Part shown: positions 25,101-32,600 of the stretch, in pieces
Layout: each line of letters opens with the position of its first letter
Position numbering within the stretch: the first letter of the stretch is position 1
NCBI GenBank assembly: GCA_014239455.1
Contig: JAAZYV010000012.1
Coordinates: 1-39,664, forward strand
Length of the DNA stretch: 39,664 bases
DNA from: Paracoccaceae bacterium
GTDB taxonomy: Bacteria; Pseudomonadota; Alphaproteobacteria; Rhodobacterales; Rhodobacteraceae
Direction of reading: 5' to 3'
Notes under the pieces: model-generated
The model's database searches: none
Seen by the model: the letters and a program-made list of their open reading frames with translations, nothing else
What the model was told of the DNA's origin: nothing
Program-made: the position numbers and the translations under genes

Positions 25101-25835
25101 GATACTTCAACCATTAAGGTAAAAGGTACAACACGTTTGGGTCTAGATGATATTCCTCTTGGTGTTGGAGACGTTCCAAGAATTTTTAATCTTGTACAAG
25201 CTACAAATAGTGATGGAATTGCCCTATACGTCGATTCAGATGGTAATACAGTAGAAACTCCGCCGGAAAATCTTGTGGATGGATATTATCCTCTTTATAT
25301 TGATGAAGGCGAGTTAACGTTCGATAAAAGTGGTAAACTTCTTAGCCCAAAGAAACAAGTACATTATGAAAAGCAGCAAGAAGGCTTTTCTATTGCTCTA
25401 GACATTGATTATGGAGCTTCAACACAGTTTGCCCAACCGTTCTCAGTCCTATCTGTAGACCAAGATGGATTTACATCTGGTAGATTGGACGGTTTAGAAA
25501 TTGATGCTGCTGGAACTATCCGAGCAAACTATACAAATGGACAGAATAATCCCCTTGGTAAGATTGTTCTCGCTAACTTCAACAACCAAAATGGTCTCAA
25601 GCAAATTGGTAATGCAACATACGTTGAAACCGCGGTTTCTGGTTCACCACAGGTTGGGGAAGCTGGCGCTGAAGGATTTGGAAATATTTTGTCAGGTTCT
25701 CTTGAACGATCAAATGTAGATATTACTGAAGAACTTGTTAATCTAATTACAGCCCAACGAAACTTCCAAGCATCTGCAAAGGCTATTGAAACTACTACGA
25801 CCCTAACTCAGACTATTATTAATATCAGAGGATAA
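22101..25835 (+). CDS. flgE: FlgE, unusually large hook protein
   Basis: A 1244-residue hook subunit, two to three times the usual 400-500. The ends are standard: N-terminal ALTGLNGSSADISATSNNIA and NVGTTGFKRSRAEFGDIFA, then QGNIASSLNALDLAISGQGF; C-terminal LSGSLERSNVDITEELVNLI then TAQRNFQASAKAIETTTTLT. Residues of about 140-1090 form a long insertion of beta-rich surface domains high in Ser, Thr, Asn and Gly, including a segment near 548-632 with a TTGLTANSKIRIAGK pattern like modules in the flagellin here. Insertions of this kind lie on the outside of the hook. The frame is unbroken, so the size is not an assembly of fused genes. GGAG is 8 bases before the ATG. Confidence 0.95.
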   Translation: MSFYTALTGLNGSSADISATSNNIANVGTTGFKRSRAEFGDIFATSPLQNSSSSIGSGTILKGIKQQFTQGNIASSLNALDLAISGQGFFSLKPSLTSAQTVYTRNGSLNVDNDRYVVDSAGQYLLVYPVNEDGSVTAKDLLSSVPLQLPITSGDPKATSNISLGVNLPATAEVVTNQQQFAGGYTFNPNDPTTFTNSTSITIFDDLGNPTIATMYFVKTQAASTSDPTNKFDTKLVIGDTIIDPDLVSAVDDTGQQVFIDKFGAQTTSVPDDNYFIEGKGSALYKLDDLQQQVKSQGANIKGAQSTFDFGEEGDKLVQVVTDPMQFNATREAGLVTGSSVYWGKNFLTLNVDNGDQPVNIDIRPGHYNAGQLATEVERACNEAYGDDRKIQIVKNVDDDININLFKLTAEGTSDALDTPITVDLLGSSYVTDKEGISLTGASPDFTKEQFLAHSQARINEAMNNYAVKRSTDVLDKATQLGVNTQLFGRTVGKAGNILTQTEIIPITHNYIDSSNALKNATKYMIHSYYGNKPELSIYDSQIAAGDNGSGQSIVFNAAENTLTLTLANTTGLTANSKIRIAGKFLTSESAIGNSNLNGREFTVSNVVDAKTIQINTTGLGFPDTDFTLTSGVAASTALNVLHSKSTNVEAFFEGAEKVYQDAPINFSSKKIVVREMATAKHSYTNKDVIAKGATAGIFSFANGSFGGATSLTTMGLATGVSTSTDWVDEKNPPIKVNYDTTNQRLSFVVDRTVLGTGTNSNFNSFTIYGSSLATSTNNLGVPSTNDASEVLIRGGEVLYTGTFVADGEEIQLNDKRYGINVNYNSDTKDFTFSSGTTGEAIAANGALGVTETQKASNIEVGRYLLSTSDGTVVDTTDHFSGNNDLMGVGNTKSDAVFTAGRGIAATSAQVVGAAAKEKLTEVFRLSSIGGENIFNVSINGINGIIEVPTGFYVGSTLAEALQERINQIADPVTGETVGGVTVKYDPNQNNFTFKTGTTGDTSTIKVKGTTRLGLDDIPLGVGDVPRIFNLVQATNSDGIALYVDSDGNTVETPPENLVDGYYPLYIDEGELTFDKSGKLLSPKKQVHYEKQQEGFSIALDIDYGASTQFAQPFSVLSVDQDGFTSGRLDGLEIDAAGTIRANYTNGQNNPLGKIVLANFNNQNGLKQIGNATYVETAVSGSPQVGEAGAEGFGNILSGSLERSNVDITEELVNLITAQRNFQASAKAIETTTTLTQTIINIRG

Positions 25836-25873
25836 TAGTCTGAATTTAAACACTAGAATCAGGAGAAGATCAT

Positions 25874-26629
25874 ATGGATAGAATGATCCATACAGCTTTA
25901 AACACGTTAAACAACCTATACATGAATAGAGCTGTAAAATCTCAAAATCTTTCTAATATTAACGTTCCAGGGTTTCGCAGAGATATGGGAACCACCTTCT
26001 CATCAGGTTTTCTTACAGAAGATAAAAGATTCGATGCACGGATTTTTGCCTTGCACGAAGGTGCTAATGTTTTTTCTGCTAATCCAGGTAATTTGTCTGA
26101 GACAGGGCTAGAAACTGATGTGGCCATTAGAGGCGGTGGGTTTTTCATCATTCAGCCTGACACAGGGGGACCTGCTTTATCAAGACGAGGTGATTTTGAA
26201 GTGTCTAATCAAGGTGAATTAACGGATGGGGCAGGATCAAAAATATTGGATACTAACTTGAGCCCTATTAATATTCCACCTCACCGAAAAATTGTTGTTT
26301 CAGAAAATGGAGATCTCTTCATAGAGCCCTTGGGTGAGCCCGAAGGCACAAGAGTTCTTGCAGCAACTATAGCCTTGACTAGCGGTTCGGAAGAACCCCT
26401 TCATAAAGATACAGATGGAGAAATAAGACTTGTTGAGGGTGGTATTCCTGGTGCAGATCAAAATGTGGTTCTAGCGCAAGGTTTCATTGAGAACAGTAAT
26501 GTCAATGCTATCGAAGAATTAGTTGATACTTTGGGCCAACAACGACTTTTTGAAATCAACGTTAAATTTATTGCTCTTTCTGAACAAATCGATGAAGGCG
26601 GCGCCAGCATAATGAACCTTCCTAGATAA
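25874..26629 (+). CDS. flgF: FlgF, proximal rod protein
   Basis: A 251-residue axial protein of normal FlgF length. The N-terminal helix MIHTALNTLNNLYMNRAVKS leads into QNLSNINVPGFRRD. The core GLETDVAIRGGGFFIIQP and the end FIENSNVNAIEELVDTLGQQ agree with FlgF. Its order between flgE and flgG supports the name. AGGAGA precedes the ATG by 7 bases. A sigma-54 promoter lies right after it, ahead of flgG. Confidence 0.94.
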   Translation: MDRMIHTALNTLNNLYMNRAVKSQNLSNINVPGFRRDMGTTFSSGFLTEDKRFDARIFALHEGANVFSANPGNLSETGLETDVAIRGGGFFIIQPDTGGPALSRRGDFEVSNQGELTDGAGSKILDTNLSPINIPPHRKIVVSENGDLFIEPLGEPEGTRVLAATIALTSGSEEPLHKDTDGEIRLVEGGIPGADQNVVLAQGFIENSNVNAIEELVDTLGQQRLFEINVKFIALSEQIDEGGASIMNLPR

Positions 26630-26642
26630 GGAAGCCCACTAT

Positions 26643-26658
26643 TGGCATGAGCCTTGCA
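26643..26658 (+). promoter_or_regulatory. Internal sigma-54 promoter before flgG
   Basis: TGGCATGAGCCTTGCA keeps both core elements (TGGCA and TTGCA) with the 10-base GG-GC distance. The predicted start is about 26669. It allows flgG, flgH, flgI, flgJ, flgK and flgL to be transcribed separately from the flgB promoter. Confidence 0.82.
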
Positions 26659-26661
26659 AAA

Positions 26662-26686
26662 CTCTTTTGAAGGAATTTCAAAAGAG
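26662..26686 (+). promoter_or_regulatory. Hairpin covering the flgG ribosome-binding site
   Basis: CTCTTTTGAA (26662-26671) and TTCAAAAGAG (26677-26686) form a perfect 10-bp stem with a five-base loop. The right arm contains the AGAG of the flgG ribosome-binding site AGAGGT (26683-26688). Transcripts starting at the sigma-54 site (about 26669) would lack most of the left arm; readthrough transcripts from flgF would carry the full stem. No T run follows, so it is not a terminator. Confidence 0.7.
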
Positions 26687-26693
26687 GTAACAA

Positions 26694-27482
26694 ATGTCCA
26701 GTAGTTCTATGCACGTAGCAAAAACGGGGTTAAATGCTCAGCAAACCCGTATGCAAATAATTGCAAACAATCTTTCGAACGTAAATACAAGTGGTTTTAA
26801 AAGGGATCGAGCAAATTTTGAATCCCTACTTTATCAAATTAAGAGGGCTAGTGGAGAGCAAACTTCTGTCGACACAAATCTCACATCGGCATTTGCAGTT
26901 GGTACTGGTGTTAGAGTAAACAACACTCAAAAAGTCTACACCCAAGGTAGCCTAATAAACACTGATAATGCTCTTGATATGGCAATAGATGGTGCTGGAT
27001 TTTTCCAAGTTCTTCTGCCTGATGGTAGAATGGGTTTTACTAGAAACGGTGCCTTTACTAGAAACCAAGATGGGCTCTTAACCACCCCTAGTGGTTATGT
27101 CTTACAGCCTGAAATAGCTGTTCCAGACAGCGTTACACAAATAAATGTCTCATCAGATGGAATTGTTAGCGTTCAAGTGGCTGGTCAGGTAGCTGCAGAA
27201 GAAGTGGGCCAGATCACTTTAGCTGACTTTGCCAATCGAACAGGATTACAACCAATAGGCGAGAACTTTGTGGTCGAGACAAACGCTAGTGGTGCAGCCG
27301 CTGTTGGGAACCCCAGAGAAGGCGGCTTTGGGAAGTTAATACAAGGTTCTCTCGAAGGTTCCAACGTAAATGTAGTTCAGGAATTAGTGGATATGATAGA
27401 GACTCAACGAGCATACGAAGTTGCTTCTAAGTCGATTTCATCTTCCGATGAAATGATGAGATTCATTGCGCAGAATTTATAA
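26694..27482 (+). CDS. flgG: FlgG, distal rod protein
   Basis: A 262-residue protein of standard FlgG length (260-262). The N-terminal axial signature is GLNAQQTRMQIIANNLSNVN then TSGFKRDRANFESLLYQ. Other FlgG blocks are NALDMAIDGAGFFQVLLPDG, FTRNGAFTRNQDG, GQITLADFANRTGLQPIGEN and the C-terminal GSLEGSNVNVVQELVDMIET then QRAYEVASKSI. It forms the distal rod that crosses the periplasm. Its translation may be governed by the hairpin at 26662, and its transcription by the sigma-54 site before it. Confidence 0.97.
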   Translation: MSSSSMHVAKTGLNAQQTRMQIIANNLSNVNTSGFKRDRANFESLLYQIKRASGEQTSVDTNLTSAFAVGTGVRVNNTQKVYTQGSLINTDNALDMAIDGAGFFQVLLPDGRMGFTRNGAFTRNQDGLLTTPSGYVLQPEIAVPDSVTQINVSSDGIVSVQVAGQVAAEEVGQITLADFANRTGLQPIGENFVVETNASGAAAVGNPREGGFGKLIQGSLEGSNVNVVQELVDMIETQRAYEVASKSISSSDEMMRFIAQNL

Positions 27483-27502
27483 TCCTGATTTAAGGAATTA
27501 AA

Positions 27503-28177
27503 ATGAATAATAGTAAATTGAAAGTACTGAAGCTTGCATTTCCCATGCTTTTACTTTTTTCCTGCTCCACCCATGTTGAGGACAGGGCTTCAATGGAATT
27601 TCAACCAATTATCCCAGATACAATGAATTTACCCAATAATCGTGCTTTATCTGGTGGTATTTATAATGAAGCAAGTGGCGGCCTCTTTGCAACTGATAGA
27701 AGAGCTTCCCAAGTTGGGGATATTTTAACCGTTGCACTGAGTGAGGATTTTACTGCTTCAAAATCTCAATCAGCTACTAGTGCAAAATCAGATAGTTTTA
27801 AAGTAGATTTACCTAACTTACTCGATCCCGCAGGCGATCAAGCTTTATTAGACAGCGGGGCTGAGACAGCTTTTTCTGGATCTGGATCTGCAGCACAAAC
27901 AAACTCTTTGCGTGGAGAACTTTCCGTCACAGTCATGAAGGTTTTTTCTAATGGCAATATGGAGATCATGGGGCAAAAGAAACTTCATCTAAACAATGGA
28001 AATGAGTATGTTCGTTTAAGCGGAATGATACGACCTCAAGATGTATCGGCAAATAATGTTGTAAAATCGAGTAGAATAGCTAACGCACAAATAGCTTATT
28101 TAGGTGTCGGGGACATCGCAGATACAGGTCAAAAGGGTTGGCTTAGTAGAGCCTTTTCTAGTATCTCACCCCTATAG
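27503..28177 (+). CDS. flgH: FlgH, L-ring lipoprotein
   Basis: A 224-residue outer-membrane lipoprotein; lipobox FSCS with the acylated cysteine near residue 21 ([13 protein letters not shown]). FlgH blocks: [60 protein letters not shown] and [20 protein letters not shown]. Length matches the family (about 220-235). It forms the L-ring bushing in the outer membrane. A GGA 8 bases before the ATG and a 20-base gap to flgG fit operon membership. Confidence 0.96.
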   Translation: MNNSKLKVLKLAFPMLLLFSCSTHVEDRASMEFQPIIPDTMNLPNNRALSGGIYNEASGGLFATDRRASQVGDILTVALSEDFTASKSQSATSAKSDSFKVDLPNLLDPAGDQALLDSGAETAFSGSGSAAQTNSLRGELSVTVMKVFSNGNMEIMGQKKLHLNNGNEYVRLSGMIRPQDVSANNVVKSSRIANAQIAYLGVGDIADTGQKGWLSRAFSSISPL

Positions 28178-28191
28178 TAAGAGGAGTCAAA

Positions 28192-29319
28192 ATGTATAGA
28201 AGTGTATTAGTTATACTCGTTTTTTTTCAGGTAATACTTGGAGCATCACTTTGCTATGGTGATCGTTTAAAGGACCTAACCTCGATAGCTGGAATAAGAT
28301 CAAATCAACTAGTTGGTTATGGAATTGTAGTTGGTCTAAATGGAACCGGTGACGGTAATATTGGTCTGACTCTTCAATCAATGCAATCAATGGTCTCTCG
28401 GTTTGGCCTAGTTACCGACACTTCTGGTTTGAATGGTTCAAATACTGCTGCAGTAATGGTTACTGCAGACATGGCTGCTTTTGTAAAACCAGGTCAGACC
28501 ATAGATATTACCGTTTCCACTTTGGGAAAAGCAAATTCTCTTCGTGGTGGCACCCTTCTCATGACACCACTGTTAGGAGCTGATGGAGAAACCTATGCAA
28601 TAGCCCAAGGTAATCTCGTAGTTGGAGGATTAGGAGTGACAGGACAGGACGGATCCTCAGTGGTAGTCAATATTCCTACTGTAGGGAGAATACCTAGAGG
28701 GGCAACCGTTGAAAAACTTGTTGAAACTCCGTTCCTTCGGTCGGAGAATATAATTCTGAACCTACATCAAGGGGATTTTAGTACTTCGTTGGAAGTATCG
28801 AACGCCATAAACGAAATTTTTGGCCCAGATGTAGCTGTACCTTTAGACGCTTCTTCTATAAAGGTAAGATCCCCCAAAGATCCTTCCCAAAAGGTAGCTT
28901 TTGTAAGCCTACTTGAAAATATTGAAGTGGAACCATCTAGACCAAAAGCTAAAGTCATAGTTAACGCCAGAACTGGAACAATTGTCATAGGCGGTGACGT
29001 AAGAGTAACACCAGCTGTAGTAACACATGGCTCCATGACTGTGAGAGTTAATGAAGATCAAAATGTTACTCCAAATAACAATGTTGCTATGAATTCAGAT
29101 CAAGTAGTTGTCACGCCGGGTGATGCTACCGTCACACCAGATACTGAAATAGGGGTAGACGAAGAAGTCGCCAAAGCATTCATTTTCGATCCTGGAGTGG
29201 AATTATCTGAGATTGTGGAATCCATCAATGCTGTTGGGGCAAGTGCATCAGACTTGGTAGCAATCTTAGAGGCCCTTCGCGAAGCAGGTTCTCTGAGAGC
29301 AGAATTAATCATTATTTAG
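28192..29319 (+). CDS. flgI: FlgI, P-ring protein
   Basis: A 375-residue periplasmic protein, the normal FlgI length. The signal peptide ends near residue 23 ([10 protein letters not shown]), followed by the FlgI core: [48 protein letters not shown] and [20 protein letters not shown], and near the end [20 protein letters not shown]. The P-ring is built in the peptidoglycan layer with FlgA help. GAGGAG lies 6 bases before the ATG. It precedes flgJ by 8 bases. Confidence 0.97.
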   Translation: MYRSVLVILVFFQVILGASLCYGDRLKDLTSIAGIRSNQLVGYGIVVGLNGTGDGNIGLTLQSMQSMVSRFGLVTDTSGLNGSNTAAVMVTADMAAFVKPGQTIDITVSTLGKANSLRGGTLLMTPLLGADGETYAIAQGNLVVGGLGVTGQDGSSVVVNIPTVGRIPRGATVEKLVETPFLRSENIILNLHQGDFSTSLEVSNAINEIFGPDVAVPLDASSIKVRSPKDPSQKVAFVSLLENIEVEPSRPKAKVIVNARTGTIVIGGDVRVTPAVVTHGSMTVRVNEDQNVTPNNNVAMNSDQVVVTPGDATVTPDTEIGVDEEVAKAFIFDPGVELSEIVESINAVGASASDLVAILEALREAGSLRAELIII

Positions 29320-29327
29320 GTGGAACT

Positions 29328-29645
29328 TTGTCAATCATTTCAGACATAAAATTACCAGAGCAAAGTGGTTTTTCCTTATTTGAAAGAACCCAAGAGAATT
29401 TGGAATTATCACAAGTTGCAGAAGAATTTGAGGCTTTATTTGTTGCACAAATGCTTAAACAGGTTCACAAAAGCAAACTTGCCGAAGGTATATTTGATAG
29501 TTCATCACAGAAAACATATCAATCCCTTTTAGATCAAGAATGGAGTAGAACTCTCTCAACAAATGCTAGTTTTGGGATAGCAGAGGCCATTAAATTGCAA
29601 TTTAAAGATTATATGTCCAAATCGGTGAACACACCAGATGTCTAG
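29328..29645 (+). CDS. flgJ: FlgJ-type rod-cap protein without hydrolase domain
   Basis: A 105-residue protein equal to only the N-terminal rod-binding domain of FlgJ (typical motif: LSQVAEEFEALFVAQMLKQV then HKSKLAEGIFDSSSQ and YQSLLDQEWS). The C-terminal muramidase/glucosaminidase of enteric FlgJ (about 313 aa) is absent and not encoded next to it, so a separate wall hydrolase must open the peptidoglycan. TTG at 29328 is the likely start, with AGGTGGA a few bases upstream. The stop overlaps the flgK start by 8 bases. Confidence 0.88.
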   Translation: MSIISDIKLPEQSGFSLFERTQENLELSQVAEEFEALFVAQMLKQVHKSKLAEGIFDSSSQKTYQSLLDQEWSRTLSTNASFGIAEAIKLQFKDYMSKSVNTPDV

Positions 29646-32600
29646 TCTATTCGATATAGGAAAGAGCGGATTACAGTCCTACCGCCAATCTTTAGCGGTA
29701 ACAGGACAAAACATCGCTAATATAAATACCGATGGATATAAAAGGCGGGAAGCAGGATTAGAAGAAATCACTGCAAGTCAAGGCGGCATTACAGGAATTG
29801 CCAATCAATCAGGATTGGGCGTGAGAATTGATGCTATTAGAAGATCCTTTGATGCCTATTTAATTGATCGTAATCGTAGTGCCACAGCTTACTATGAGGC
29901 TGAAAGCTCCTTCCTCAATAAACTTAAAGAATTAGAAGACATGATGCTTCCCTCAGATTCTAATCTGGGAATAATAATGGGAAGATTCTTTAACTCCCTT
30001 CAGGAAGTAGCAGCAGCACCAGGTGATGTAGCTCCTCGAACCGTAGCCCTAGAAATTGGTGATTTAATGGCAGGTACATTTAGATCTACTGCCCAAGTTA
30101 TCGAAGAGGTAAAGACCGGTATATTAAAACAAGCAGAAATCGATATTACTTCTATCAACACTCTTAGTACCGAACTAGCAAACATAAATAAAAAACTTCT
30201 AGCTGCTAGTGGTTCAAGTAATAATTCCCTATTAGATAACAGAGATGTAGTCATTGATGAAATCAGCAAACTTATTGAAGTTACAACTGAATTAGACACT
30301 CGTGGAACAGCTACAGTCCGGCTTGGAAAATCACAAAATGGGCCCATTTTAGTAGCTAATACCGTCAACAATCTTATGTCTGTTTCAGAAAATTTAGGAT
30401 CTTTAGCCTTTTCTATATTTAGCGGAGGAAAAAATACCCCTACCTCTCAAATTGTTAATGGAAGTTTAAGAGGATTAAGTGACTCCTTTATAATGAGTCA
30501 CACAACGCTAAATGACTTAAATGAAATGGCCTTTGTTTTCTCTAACACTCTCAATGCACAACACAAAGAAGGATTAGACTTAAAAGGTTCAAAAGGAATA
30601 GATCTATTCATGTCTAAAGGCTTTGAAATTAGTCAAGGAATGGCTAATTTAGGTACATTTTCGGCAGAATTAGATATTTTGGATATCCAAAAAGTAGTTC
30701 CTAAGAATATAACTTTAAGATTCAATGGCGAAGATGGAATATGGAATGCTTACAACGAATTCGGAGAAAATTTGGGATCCGGAACCACTAATATTCATTT
30801 TTCCGGAATGCGTATCAACTTGTCTGGAGCTCCTCGAAATGGGGATGAGCTCTTTATCTTACCATCAGCTGGTTTTGCAAAGAATCTCCAGTTTTCTTTA
30901 AAAAGTGGAGATCAAATAGCAGCAGCAGCAGCAAGTCTTGTTTTTGCTGATACCAAAAATAATTCAAATATAGAATTAATAACTGAAAAATTATCTCCAG
31001 CTACAACCAATCTCAATGCAATTGAAAATGTTCTATCAAACTCTATGAGCTCTGTTGGAGCCTCTAATTTTGTTAAGAATGGAGCCATTGCTTTTGTTCC
31101 GGCAAATAGCCCCGCAGTAGAAATTGTGAGTCTTACCCAACAATCTCAACTCACCTTTTCCATTCCAGATAAAGAACTTAAAAATGCCTCTACCCTAAAA
31201 GTGAGCATTGATGGAGGGGCCACTCATACATTTGATGTTTCTTTCGCTACAAACATGCCTGGAGAAGCAGGCTCATGGCAAGACAGTAAGGACATCTCTG
31301 AAAGACTCAACAGTGGAACTATTAAGAATGCATCAGGGCAAACTCTTCAAAGTCTAGGAATGCAATCTAGTGGCGGGAGTGGAAATCTAACCATTTCTTT
31401 GGCTTCAGGTTCTTTTAACAGTGATCAAAGTCTCCAAGTATTTAGCAGCTCAATTGGTGCCTCCCGCGCTAGCATTAAATCGAGGACAGCTGCATCAGAT
31501 TTGCAGATATTTACTAAGGAAGGTCGACACCTAGCAGGATCTCCTCTTTCTACCGACGAGATCGCAGAGTTTATGACTGTGGGGAATGGTTTTAATAAAG
31601 GAGCATCTTATAGAGGTGATTATCTCAATTCTATGGATCAAACTGGTTATCGGGGAATGGAGATCGATCGAAGTAGCATTAATACAAATCAAACCATTTC
31701 TCTCGGCGGAGATGGAGCATCATCTCGTATAGTTGCTGGAACCACCTTTCTGCCTTTTAGCCCAACCAATGATTGGAACTTAAAGTTAAATGAATTAAAG
31801 GAATTGAAGATTCCCGCAGGATCTTCTGCAAAATATGGGGCAGAACTGATTACAAATAATTTGTCTCAAACTGGGATAACTGCATCTGCAGAAACTAGAG
31901 TTGAGTTATGGCATGAAGGCAGCGGTGGCACAGTTAAATTTCAACTTGGTTCTAAAAGCAATGATTATGCTGAAATAGAAGCCGTAGTGTCTTCCACGAG
32001 TCTATCGGCCCTAGCTGAAAAAATTAATCAATATACCCCTAAGACAGGAGTCACAGCTACTGTTTCCAGTAACAAAGGTAGATTAATTTTGGAGAGTACT
32101 GCAGGGGAGGACATAAAATTATTGAATTTCGATTTCGATAACAAGTCTGGGAAAACCGTATCAACCAGATTAACAGACCGTTTTTCAAAACCTATGGGTA
32201 ACGTGGTATTATTAGGTGGAACCAATGGTGGAACCGCTGGTGTTGCTACATTTTCAATGTCAGGTTCCTTCACTAATAATCAGACAGCAATTTTTACACT
32301 TGAAGGTAGTACCTTTACGTACACAGCAAATGGTAACGAAACAGCCGCTCAAGCCAGAGACCGACTGTTAACAAATCCTGGAAGTGGGGAGTTTCAAGGC
32401 TCTGACGGAGAAATACTAAAGGTCATTTCAACCGGTGTTCTACAAGTTTCGAATAAAGACGGAAAGCATCTATTCAAGATTGAATCGGATGGTACAACCG
32501 CAGGATTAAAAGTAACTGAAAGCAATCCCGATGGTACTTTTGCAGTCGCTGGTTTGGCCGGAAACATCCCACCAAATGCTGTTACTTCCACAACAACATC

